Of a stretch of 23,536 nt of DNA, positions 15,929 to 23,095 are shown piece by piece (position 1 is the stretch's first letter; each line of letters starts with the position of its first letter). Source of the stretch: Proteobacteria bacterium UBA6921 (GTDB taxonomy: Bacteria > Pseudomonadota > Gammaproteobacteria > SG8-11); assembly GCA_002450895.1 (NCBI GenBank), contig DKAR01000168.1, forward strand, positions 57,417-80,952, written 5' to 3'. A program made the translations under genes and the position numbers. Under the pieces are notes generated by a model. It made no database searches. It saw nothing but the letters and a program-made list of their open reading frames with translations, and had not been told where the DNA came from.

Positions 15929-16049
15929 TGACGCCGTGGCCGAATGGACTCTTTTGACTCGGCGTCCCACATACCCTCGTCACGCTGGAGCGGACGATGT
16001 CTAACCGCCTGCTAGACTCAGAGCAGTTGCCCTTCAACGGTTGAGACTC

Positions 16050-17888
16050 ATGTTGCGAAAAAAAATCAGGCGCACCCCACACTCCACACCGCTCGCCGTC
16101 GCAAGTCGGCTGAGTCCGCGCCGAAAGACCACGGCCGCGCGAAATATAGATGAACTGGTTGGAGAGCAATTGGCACATTTTTCAATTGCTACCGACACCG
16201 ACATGGGGCGCGCGCTGCGCAATCTTGCCAGTCACATTTATCACGCGCAGGTCGCCCTGGATCACCTTTGGGATGCAACGCTGCGCGAACTGGCTCATCT
16301 GGATCGCCGCGATCGCATCGCGTACTTCAACGCAAAAAAGTTTTTGTGCTTCCAGCTCGCGAAGCTGCTCGACACGCTGCAACACCCATTTCGAAAAACC
16401 TACCAGTCGCTGGTTGATGACCAACCGGCGCGGCTTGCGAAGGGCCCCTACCCGGTATTCGACAATGTGACCGCCATCTTCTCTGCGAATCCGGTCATCA
16501 CGCGCACGGCCACGTATCTCTATGCATGCACCGAGTGGATCGATGACGCCTTCCAGGGCAAAGAGATGTTGCTCGAGGTGTATTCGCGCCTGCTGAACCC
16601 CACGTCAACGTCGTTGGCCAATCACATCGTGGATCTCGAATGCGGGCATCTTGCCAATGAGTACATGGCGTGGAATTTCAATTCCGGCATGGCCGCGATC
16701 GATGCAACGCTCGCGCATCTGCTTGGTTATCAGGACATCGTCATTGCCTCGCGTAACGTGTACGGAGGCACGTTCCAGCTGCTGCAGGATTGGTACGGAA
16801 AATCGAGCAATCTCGACATCGCACTGCACTGGTTTGATGGTTACGACGCGCGCGCCTTTGCACGCGTCCTGCAATCGCTGACGAAAAAATACGCGACGCG
16901 GCTGAATGCCGGGAGGCAAATCTATGTCTATCTCGAGTCGCCCTCGAATCCGCACGGCTATGTGCTCGACGTCCCTGCGATCTGCGCGTCCGCACACCGG
17001 CATGGACACACCGTAATCCTCGACACGACCGTAGCAACGCCGTATCTCTATCGTCCCCTGATGCGCGACAAGCTGATGGAGCGACCCGACTTCGTGATTC
17101 ACAGCTATACGAAAGATATTACCGGTACCGGCACCGCGATCGCCGGCGGCGTCATCGGTCGCAATGAGCGGATGTTCATTCCGAAGCATGAGTCGGTGCA
17201 TGCCGTCGATCCGATGGGAAAACCAAAAACCTATTCCTGGCAGGACACGCTGTTCTGGAACGTTTACTACGTCAAAGGTGCCTTTCTTGATTCCGACAAG
17301 GCGTTCGAAGTCATCAACGGTTCGCGCACACTGGAGCTGCGCATGCTGCGCAAGGCGGTCAACACCATCGTGCTGGCCAACGTGCTCGCATCCCATCCCG
17401 ACATTCGCGTGCATTGCAATGCGATCAAAGCCGATCCAAACGCCGGGCTCCGCGCCAAGCACATGCACCTGGGCCTCCCCGCGCCGCTGTTCACGTTTGA
17501 CATGGAAAACGCATCGATAGACCGCATTACCTTTACGCGTTTCTTTGACTGCCTTGAGCCGGCCTTCGGGCACATGGTTTCGCTCGGTCAGTCCAATACC
17601 CTCATCCTGTGTCCGGCGCTCACCAGCCACTCGGAGATGAGCGCTGAGCGCCTCGCGGAAGCCGGGATTACCCCGACCACCGTGCGCGTGTCAGTCGGCG
17701 ATGAAGATCCGCGAACTTTGATCGCGCACTTGATAAAGAGCGCAGAACTCGTGCTTGATCCCGTGATTCGCAAGTTTTCGCGCCGCTTCATGTCAGCGCG
17801 AAAGATCAACACCTTGTTCGCAGAAACCCACCTGGATGTGCAAAAACGCTGGGTCAAGTCATTGACGTCCGTGCAAAAAACGCCGTAA
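16050..17888 (+). CDS. Cys/Met-metabolism PLP-dependent enzyme with N-terminal extension
   Basis: Fold type I PLP enzyme of the cystathionine gamma-synthase / O-acetylhomoserine sulfhydrylase / methionine gamma-lyase family. Family landmarks, numbered from ATG 16050, are YSRLLNPTST (178-187), NSGMAAIDATL, RNVYGGTFQLL (phosphate grip), YLESPSNPHG (295-304), ILDTTVATP with the PLP-ring Asp325, HSYTKDITGTG with probable PLP-Lys355, and VRVSVGDEDP near the C-terminus. The product is 612 aa, against about 400 for the family; some 130 N-terminal residues are extra and look basic, then helical. The reaction cannot be assigned from the sequence. The track-like longer start is a TTG at 16041; ATG 16050 is preferred, though its Shine-Dalgarno is weak. 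It stands alone, divergent from the secreted-protein gene. Confidence 0.85.
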   Translation: MLRKKIRRTPHSTPLAVASRLSPRRKTTAARNIDELVGEQLAHFSIATDTDMGRALRNLASHIYHAQVALDHLWDATLRELAHLDRRDRIAYFNAKKFLCFQLAKLLDTLQHPFRKTYQSLVDDQPARLAKGPYPVFDNVTAIFSANPVITRTATYLYACTEWIDDAFQGKEMLLEVYSRLLNPTSTSLANHIVDLECGHLANEYMAWNFNSGMAAIDATLAHLLGYQDIVIASRNVYGGTFQLLQDWYGKSSNLDIALHWFDGYDARAFARVLQSLTKKYATRLNAGRQIYVYLESPSNPHGYVLDVPAICASAHRHGHTVILDTTVATPYLYRPLMRDKLMERPDFVIHSYTKDITGTGTAIAGGVIGRNERMFIPKHESVHAVDPMGKPKTYSWQDTLFWNVYYVKGAFLDSDKAFEVINGSRTLELRMLRKAVNTIVLANVLASHPDIRVHCNAIKADPNAGLRAKHMHLGLPAPLFTFDMENASIDRITFTRFFDCLEPAFGHMVSLGQSNTLILCPALTSHSEMSAERLAEAGITPTTVRVSVGDEDPRTLIAHLIKSAELVLDPVIRKFSRRFMSARKINTLFAETHLDVQKRWVKSLTSVQKTP

Positions 17889-18002
17889 CGACTGGCTGCA
17901 CGATCGGGACGTCAAGCGCACTGCTGGCGTACCGATAAACTCGGTAACCGCGCGCGGAAAGCGCGGGCATCCGATCCGATCGCAGAACGCGGCACTATTA
18001 AT

Positions 18003-19130
18003 ATGTACGACCACGACGACGTCCTACGAGAACTTAACAGCAGCCTTCCCATTCGGGAAAAGCTCGCTTCGGTGCATCGCGTGCTGCGGCAACGCTTTGA
18101 TTGCATCGATCGCGTTGCGGTTGCCGTTTACGACCCCAAGACTGATTTGCTCAAGACGTTCGTCGACAGCAGCGAAGGCGAATCACCACTCCAACGCTAC
18201 GAAGCACGCTTGTCACAGGCGACATCGCTGCAGGAGATCATCAAAGTCGGTCGGCCTCGCGTCGTTCAGGACATCGAGATCTTCAATCACGGCGCGCATG
18301 AACATACGCGCCGCATCAAGGAGCATGGCTACAAATCCAGCTACACGATGCCCATGTATCTCGATGGTACATTTTTTGGGTTCGTGTTTTTCAATTCCCT
18401 GCAGAGTGATCCGTTCGGGAGCGACACGCTGCATTACCTGGATATTTTCGGGCACTTGATTTCACTGGTTGTGATCAGCGAAGTAAGCCAAATTCACACT
18501 CTGCTTGGCGCGATAAAGAGTGCGCGAACGATGACGCACCACCGTGATCTGGAAACCGGCGCCCACCTCGACCGCATGGCCCACTACTCCCAGTTGATCG
18601 CACGCGAACTTGCGGGAAAATACGGGTTCACTGACGAATACATTGAACACATATTCCTCTTCGCACCCTTGCACGACATCGGAAAGATCGGCATTCCGGA
18701 TCGCATCCTGCTTAAACCCGGCAGCCTGTCCGAGTCGGAGCGCTCGGAAATGCAGAGCCATACCCAAAAAGGCCGCCAGATCATCGACGAGATGTTGAGC
18801 GACTTTGGGCTTGGGACCGTTGCTCACGTCGAAATCCTGCGCAACATCGCGCAGTTCCATCACGAAACGCTGGATGGCGCAGGTTACCCGAACGGTTTGA
18901 AAGGCGACGCCATCCCGATCGAAGCCCGCATCATTGCGGTCGCCGATATCTTTGATGCACTCACCAGTGCACGCCCCTACAAACCGGCGTGGAGCATCGA
19001 AGAGGCTTTTGCCGCACTGCGCAAACTGGCGGGATTAAAACTTGACCCGGATTGCGTTAATTCGCTGACCAGGAATCGCGAGAAGATCGATCAGATCCAG
19101 AAGCGCTTCGCCGAAGATCCCGTGGGTTAA
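18003..19130 (+). CDS. GAF-HD-GYP cyclic-di-GMP phosphodiesterase
   Basis: Soluble 375-aa protein. An N-terminal GAF-like sensor (about 20-160) is followed by an HD-GYP domain (about 165-345). The metal-binding HD is at 224-225 (LHDIGKIGIPDRILLKPG), and HHETLDGAGYPNGLKGDAIP holds an intact GYP (294-296). VADIFDALTSARPYKP is also canonical. The domain hydrolyses c-di-GMP, here probably gated by a ligand or partner of the GAF domain. All expected residues appear present. No Shine-Dalgarno is visible: the ATG follows CTATTAAT directly, which resembles a -10 box, so the transcript may be nearly leaderless. The 114-bp gap upstream has only a short GC-rich hairpin (CCGCGC / GCGCGG near 17948-17966). 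Confidence 0.92.
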   Translation: MYDHDDVLRELNSSLPIREKLASVHRVLRQRFDCIDRVAVAVYDPKTDLLKTFVDSSEGESPLQRYEARLSQATSLQEIIKVGRPRVVQDIEIFNHGAHEHTRRIKEHGYKSSYTMPMYLDGTFFGFVFFNSLQSDPFGSDTLHYLDIFGHLISLVVISEVSQIHTLLGAIKSARTMTHHRDLETGAHLDRMAHYSQLIARELAGKYGFTDEYIEHIFLFAPLHDIGKIGIPDRILLKPGSLSESERSEMQSHTQKGRQIIDEMLSDFGLGTVAHVEILRNIAQFHHETLDGAGYPNGLKGDAIPIEARIIAVADIFDALTSARPYKPAWSIEEAFAALRKLAGLKLDPDCVNSLTRNREKIDQIQKRFAEDPVG

Positions 19131-19196
19131 TTACTCTTGTCGTTGATGTATCCCGGCGCGTAATCTTCGCCCGTTAATCATTATTCGGGCACACCG

Positions 19197-19643
19197 ATGG
19201 ATTCCGATCCGTTAAATCCGTACACCATCATCCTGTCACTTTTTCTTGTTGCCGGGCTGGCAACGACGGCCTGGGGCTGGAAAATTCTCGCGCGCGGACG
19301 TCGCACGCGCCAATGGCCTACGGTGGAAGGAAAAGTCGTCCACAGCGCGGTTAAAGATCAGGATTCAATTCCAGACATTGCTTACGCGTATGCGGTCAGC
19401 GGAGTCGAATATCGCGCGACATATCAATTTCCGGGTGGAACACAACCCTCGCAGGAACTGACGGCGACGTATCTCGCGAAGTTTCCGACCGGATCAAAGG
19501 TCACAGTGCATTACGATCCGAATCATCCCGACCAGGCCACGCTGGAACCGGGCGTGGGACGTGGTGACTGGCTCATTTTGATGCTTGGTCTATTCGCGAC
19601 CGTGTTCGGGGTGATCTTTCTATTCTTCGGCGGGATCGGGTAG
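19197..19643 (+). CDS. DUF3592 membrane protein
   Basis: The 148-aa product has a transmembrane helix near each end (about 9-28 and 122-145) around an extracytoplasmic or cytoplasmic beta domain of about 85 aa. The pattern is that of DUF3592: WPTVEGKVVHSAV, then DIAYAYAVSGVEYRAT, YLAKFPTGSKVTVHYDPNHPDQATLEPG. Function is unknown; the family is widespread and often stands alone. It starts 66 bp after the HD-GYP gene and could be co-transcribed. The Shine-Dalgarno is weak. It converges with the small CxxC gene, 12 bp away. Confidence 0.85.
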   Translation: MDSDPLNPYTIILSLFLVAGLATTAWGWKILARGRRTRQWPTVEGKVVHSAVKDQDSIPDIAYAYAVSGVEYRATYQFPGGTQPSQELTATYLAKFPTGSKVTVHYDPNHPDQATLEPGVGRGDWLILMLGLFATVFGVIFLFFGGIG

Positions 19644-19655
19644 ATCAGCGCGGCG

Positions 19656-19883
19656 TTACGACGCGCGTTTGCTAAACAGATTTCTGAATAACTTGGGCAG
19701 CAATCCGTTGGCCGGGGCCCGCGCCAGCTCCAGCGCATCAATCTGCGCCTCACACGGCTCACGATGCCAGTACATCTCGCCAGCGATGACGCCAACTTCA
19801 GTCAAATGGCTTCGATGCGGTTTTTGACAATAGCTGCACGGCGAATCCAGGTCGCCGTCAAAGTTGGTGACTTTGATATCCAT
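19656..19883 (-). CDS. Small CxxC protein, unknown function
   Basis: The 75-aa product reads MDIKVTNFDGDLDSPCSYCQ at its start. It has a CxxC pair (Cys16, Cys19), then His40 and Cys44 in WHREPC, an arrangement that could bind one zinc. The C-terminal third is basic and amphipathic (LLPKLFRNLFSKRAS). I do not recognise a named family. A GGAGGG lies 9 nt upstream of ATG 19883; a TTG two codons earlier is an alternative start with shorter spacing. It is followed on the plus strand by a convergent gene only 12 bp away, with no room for a terminator. Confidence 0.65.
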   Translation of the reverse strand: MDIKVTNFDGDLDSPCSYCQKPHRSHLTEVGVIAGEMYWHREPCEAQIDALELARAPANGLLPKLFRNLFSKRAS

Positions 19884-19996
19884 GTGCAATGTCCCTCCGT
19901 GGCGCGTGCGACCTGCCCTGGTCCGTTGTGATTGGCCTTCCTGGCCAATTTCGAGGCGCAGATTATTCCAGCGGATTCTTACAGCGACGTTAAACG

Positions 19997-20022
19997 ATAA
20001 CCTGACCCCAATCGCAGGTTAT
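19997..20022 (-). terminator. Probable terminator of the FBP aldolase/phosphatase gene
   Basis: On the minus strand the stem ATAACCTG / CAGGTTAT (8 bp, perfect) closes a 10-nt loop and is followed by CGTTTAA. It begins immediately after the TGA at 20025-20023. The U-tract is short, so termination strength is uncertain. The remaining bases up to the small CxxC gene at 19883 show nothing clear. Confidence 0.55.
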
Positions 20023-21123
20023 TCAGCCTCTGACCTTGAATTTCTCTTCCAGTTTTCCGAGCTTATCCATGATTCCCGTGTATTCGAGCTCCGTCATGGG
20101 AAGCATTGCCGCTCCAAAAAATCCTTGTCGGCGCATATCGATAGCCTTGCGGGAAACGTTGTCGCGCACCGTATTCCAGAACGGATGCGCAAAGGCGTCG
20201 AGGGCTTCGGTGAACTTTCCATTGCGCATCGCGAATGCAGCGCAACTGACCACAGGCGGACCATCGAAGTAACTGATACCGCTATTCAACGGCACCGGCA
20301 TCAGCGGCATCTGATGCGAACCACGCATGCACCCCGCGACATAAGGACCGATGGAATATGGCGCGAGAATCTCGCCCGTCGCAGGAAAATTCTTCTGCAC
20401 CCGCACGAGCATGACCGGGTCGTCCTTGCCGGTGTATTTGCCTGCGATGTTGTGCAACCGCGACGTTGAAACCGAAGCCGCCTGGTCGCCATCGGCCCGC
20501 GACCAGACCGACTCGACCACGTAGCGCTCCGGATCGCGCAGCAACGCGGCGATATCGTACAGATCTTCTGGCGTATTCAACTCGATCACGCGATCGCCCT
20601 TCGTGAAGTTCACATCCATGATCACGAAACGGAAACCGGACGACATATTTGGCGCGAGGATGAGCCCCGCGGTGTTCATTGGATCGGCGAACGCGAGATA
20701 CAACGGCAAGTTGTACGCACCGGGATCGGTCTTGTCCGCAGCGAAAAACAGGAACGGTTCATTGGGGCGCTCCACGAATTCCATCTCGGCAACGGCAGGA
20801 CCCATGCCATGCACGTTGCCGCTGAAGGCATCCTTCAGCAGATCCTGGCCGGCGCCGTAGAGTCCCTGTGATTTGGCCGTTTCGGTGCCGGATACGAACG
20901 CGTCCCACGCAAGTTTGTGCACATCGCGATCGCCGACACCGCGATCGTGCGACATTACGATCGCGATATCATCACCGGTGTAGCTGATGTAATGGTCTTT
21001 GAGCAATCTGGAACCGTGCATTGCTATATGACCACGCACGGTTTGCAGCAATTCCTTGGATGGCGCGATATGACCGCCGATCGATCCGATATCCGCCTTG
21101 ATGACACTCAGGGTGATTTTCAT
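20023..21123 (-). CDS. Fructose-1,6-bisphosphate aldolase/phosphatase (archaeal type, class V FBPase)
   Basis: Bifunctional gluconeogenic enzyme that condenses dihydroxyacetone phosphate with glyceraldehyde 3-phosphate and removes the C1 phosphate to give fructose 6-phosphate. The 366-aa length and sequence fit the family throughout: MKITLSVIKADIGSIGGHIA with Asp11 and His18, the GDD at 50-52, GLYGAGQD (87-94), ADKTDPGA (129-136), and GKYTGKDDPV with Tyr230, Lys233 and Asp234/235. The Lys and Tyr correspond to the Schiff-base Lys232 and Tyr229 of the archaeal enzymes, and LEYTGI gives Tyr348 near the end. Aldolase and phosphatase residues therefore both appear kept. GGAGG lies about 6 nt before the ATG. 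It diverges from the CPXCG gene. The family is best known from archaea and deep-branching bacteria, so transfer is possible. Confidence 0.92.
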   Translation of the reverse strand: MKITLSVIKADIGSIGGHIAPSKELLQTVRGHIAMHGSRLLKDHYISYTGDDIAIVMSHDRGVGDRDVHKLAWDAFVSGTETAKSQGLYGAGQDLLKDAFSGNVHGMGPAVAEMEFVERPNEPFLFFAADKTDPGAYNLPLYLAFADPMNTAGLILAPNMSSGFRFVIMDVNFTKGDRVIELNTPEDLYDIAALLRDPERYVVESVWSRADGDQAASVSTSRLHNIAGKYTGKDDPVMLVRVQKNFPATGEILAPYSIGPYVAGCMRGSHQMPLMPVPLNSGISYFDGPPVVSCAAFAMRNGKFTEALDAFAHPFWNTVRDNVSRKAIDMRRQGFFGAAMLPMTELEYTGIMDKLGKLEEKFKVRG

Positions 21124-21240
21124 GTCCGCCTCCCGCGCGATGGCGCGCCCGGCACACGATGGATGGAATGGTGCTATTGTTCAGGCTATTCCCGTCCACG
21201 CCTATCGTGGGAAGTACGCACCCGGACCAAGGATCACCAC

Positions 21241-21432
21241 ATGAATCTCGAAGACTCCGCGCTCGTCAGCTGCCCCTACTGCGGTGAGATGATTGAACTT
21301 CAAGTCGACGCGTCCGCCGGTGATCAGGATTACATCGAGGACTGCCAGGTCTGCTGCCGCCCCATCAACGTGCACGTGCATATCGACGAGGACGGCGAGT
21401 TTCAGCTTACGGTTCGTTCTGACAACGAATAA
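21241..21432 (+). CDS. CPXCG zinc-ribbon protein
   Basis: The 63-aa cytoplasmic protein belongs to the CPXCG motif-containing cysteine-rich family. It has SCPYCGEMIELQVDAS, then YIEDCQVCCRPINVHV, so CPxCG plus CxxCC can form a zinc ribbon, and it ends in an acidic tail. No function is established. ATG 21241 is supported by AAGGA about 8 nt upstream and by family homology starting there; a much longer open frame upstream is spurious. It is divergent from the aldolase/phosphatase gene across a 117-bp promoter region in which I cannot fix clear boxes. Confidence 0.85.
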   Translation: MNLEDSALVSCPYCGEMIELQVDASAGDQDYIEDCQVCCRPINVHVHIDEDGEFQLTVRSDNE

Positions 21433-21456
21433 CGTCAGAAGAACCCGCGTCCCAAA

Positions 21457-21482
21457 CGGAAATACCGTCCTTGGCATTTCCG
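21457..21482. terminator. Possible bidirectional hairpin between convergent genes
   Basis: CGGAAAT and ATTTCCG form a 7-bp stem around a 12-nt loop in the 69-bp gap between the CPXCG gene (+) and the Cys/Gly-rich gene (-). There is no U-run on either side, so this is a weak call. Confidence 0.3.
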
Positions 21483-21501
21483 CGCGGTTTCACGGATCGA
21501 T

Positions 21502-22224
21502 CTACTTCACTTTTGGCGCTTCACCATCGCATGGCGGCAACGAACGCGCGAGTTGCGAAACATCACCACCCGCGCCACCTCCGGCGCCAACACAATTGGC
21601 TCCCACGCAACCGCTGCCACTTCCCATCGCGCCCATTCCACCCATGGATCCGGATCCGGATCCCGAACCCGTGCCCGTGCCCGTGCCGGCACAATTGGCG
21701 CCGGTACATGCGCCACTTCCGGCGCCGCCGCCCGCGCAATTCGCGCCAGCACAATTTCCCGATCCGGCTCCACCGGAGGTACCCGCACAATTTGCACCGC
21801 TGCAGGCGCCGGTTCCGGCTCCCATTCCGCCGCTACCCATCGCGCCGGCACCAACGCCGCTGCCGCGCATGGCCACTTGATCATCTTTCGGTACGCAGTC
21901 GACATTGGCGCGCGGGCCGGGACCAGAACCCATGCCGGTGCCCGCACCGGAACCCATACCACCGGCTCCGCCTGCGCAGTTCGCCCCGCGGCATGCTCCG
22001 GAACCTGCGGCGCCGCAGCCGGCTCCGACGCAATTGCCGGTTCCTGCAGCCGCGCCGGGTCCTGGTCCGGCGCCAGGTCCCGGCCCCGTTCCGGTACAGC
22101 CTGCCGCTGTCGGATTCGCCGCGCAATTTCCAGCGCCAGCGCCCGGACCGGTTCCCGGCTGTGCCATCGCGAGCGAAGTTACAAGAACACCGACCAACAG
22201 CATCCATTCCATGCGCGTGTTCAT
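21502..22224 (-). CDS. Secreted Gly/Ala-rich protein with six C-x4-C repeats
   Basis: The 240-aa precursor has a signal peptide (MNTRMEWMLLVGVLVTSLAMA). The mature part is low-complexity Gly/Ala/Ser/Pro with regular cysteine pairs: CVGAGC, CRGANC, CSGANC, CAGANC, CTGANC and CVGANC, each flanked by GxGSG spacers, plus four further Cys (16 in total). A central non-repetitive patch (DCVPKDDQVAMRG) and a polar tail (LARSLPPCDGEAPKVK) break the pattern. AGGAG lies 7 nt before the ATG at 22224. The opposite strand also has long open frames, but only this one has a ribosome site and a signal peptide. The repeats could bind metal, form disulfides or build a wall or matrix; I recognise no family. DNA repeats of the type GCACAATT mark the GANC units. 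Confidence 0.75.
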   Translation of the reverse strand: MNTRMEWMLLVGVLVTSLAMAQPGTGPGAGAGNCAANPTAAGCTGTGPGPGAGPGPGAAAGTGNCVGAGCGAAGSGACRGANCAGGAGGMGSGAGTGMGSGPGPRANVDCVPKDDQVAMRGSGVGAGAMGSGGMGAGTGACSGANCAGTSGGAGSGNCAGANCAGGGAGSGACTGANCAGTGTGTGSGSGSGSMGGMGAMGSGSGCVGANCVGAGGGAGGDVSQLARSLPPCDGEAPKVK

Positions 22225-22709
22225 TGGAAGTCTCCTTGGCATTTCAAATCGAGTCACTGAACCGCAGTTTCCAAAAAATAGACACGCTGAGAAATTCGGA
22301 TGAATGCTAATGGTGGAAATACCCAGGTAACGATCGAACTACAAACTAACGGAGTGCCTGAAAATAGATAGATTTTAAAAAATGTGATGACTATTGGATT
22401 GAGAAAAAAATGCGCCGCTCAGGCCACAAGCAAAATGCAATCAAAGCCAATTCAACGAAAGACGCGCAGCGCCTTTCAAATTTATGCAAAAACTCATTGC
22501 GGAACAAACGGTGACCTTCGCCGAATTTTCCAACAACACTGGTGCCGTCCGCGAAATACCAAATTTGTGTCTAGCAGTTCATTCACCATTCTTGCTGGTA
22601 GAAATACCGTCAACAAAAATTGTGGGCGCCGTTGCGTCGATAAAGTTGATCTGACCCAAGCCGATATTTTGAACGCTTCGGCTGCATCAGAGATTGCGAG
22701 AATCAGAAT
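22225..22709. other. AT-rich intergenic region without a convincing gene
   Basis: This 485-bp stretch is clearly more AT-rich than its surroundings, with runs such as GATTTTAAAAAATG near 22373 and a 7-A run near 22404. Short frames exist on both strands: a plus-strand frame from 22385 overlaps the STAS ATG, and a 56-codon frame runs 22484-22654. None has a good ribosome site or a recognisable sequence. The end near 22224 must hold the promoter of the Cys/Gly-rich gene. It may be a decayed gene or imported DNA. Confidence 0.4.
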
Positions 22710-23003
22710 ATGAAAATTGCCGCGAACCAGTCCGGGAATGTTCGCAAACTTTGCTTCGACGGTGAATTTACGATCCTTCACATCCCCAGAACAAAAGAAA
22801 CTATGCTCAAACATCTCAATGCCTGCGCCGGGCTCGAGATTGACTTGACCAAAGTTTCCGAAATCGACACTTCAGGCGTACAACTCTTGATTCTTGCAGC
22901 GCAAGAAGCGCGCCGCAACGGAAAAACGTTCAAAATTGGCGCTCTAAGTTCCGCAGCAAACGAGCTCATTGGGCTATACCGACTCGACGATTTTCTCGAA
23001 TGA
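22710..23003 (+). CDS. STAS-domain protein (anti-sigma-factor-antagonist-like)
   Basis: The 97-aa single-domain protein shows the STAS core. EIDLTKVSEIDTSGVQLLIL carries the conserved acidic-Thr-Ser loop (DTSG) whose Ser is the usual phosphorylation site in anti-anti-sigma factors, followed by AAQEARRNGKTFKIG and a C-terminal helix. Such proteins act in partner switching with an anti-sigma/kinase, or in lipid transport (MlaB) or chemotaxis-linked complexes. No kinase, anti-sigma or mla gene is adjacent, so the partner is unknown. The Shine-Dalgarno is weak (GAG). Base composition is more AT-rich than in neighbouring genes, like the gap before it. Confidence 0.85.
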   Translation: MKIAANQSGNVRKLCFDGEFTILHIPRTKETMLKHLNACAGLEIDLTKVSEIDTSGVQLLILAAQEARRNGKTFKIGALSSAANELIGLYRLDDFLE

Positions 23004-23039
23004 GCGGCAGGCTTAATTCGGTTACTGCGAAGGGATGCA

Positions 23040-23055
23040 TCGCTTCCAAAAGCGA
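23040..23055. terminator. Small hairpin between STAS gene and acnB
   Basis: TCGCTT-CCAA-AAGCGA is a perfect 6-bp stem with a 4-nt loop in the 92-bp gap between two convergent genes. It could end either transcript, but no clear U-run follows. It is called on position and symmetry. Confidence 0.35.
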
Positions 23056-23095
23056 CATCCGCCAGGCTTGGTTCAATCGACGGCGAGCGAACGGA

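Noticed and set aside
20917..21240. Upstream extension of the CPXCG protein
   Set aside because: It overlaps the 5' part of the divergent aldolase/phosphatase gene; the family start and ribosome site are at 21241.
21502..22224. CRISPR array or mobile repeat in the repetitive segment
   Set aside because: The repeats are short, variable and in codon register with CxGANC units; there are no constant repeats with unique spacers.
21553..22303. Long plus-strand Pro/Ala/Arg-rich open frames opposite the Cys/Gly-rich gene
   Set aside because: They are shadows of the GC-rich repeat: no ribosome site, no signal peptide, and composition dictated by the other strand.
22484..22654. 56-codon frame beginning MQKLIAEQTVTFAEFSNN
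   Set aside because: It looks somewhat protein-like, but it has no ribosome site and no family I recognise; kept only as a possible remnant.
22385..22713. Plus-strand frame of about 108 codons overlapping the STAS start
   Set aside because: No Shine-Dalgarno, no recognisable motif, and residue composition typical of random AT-rich DNA.
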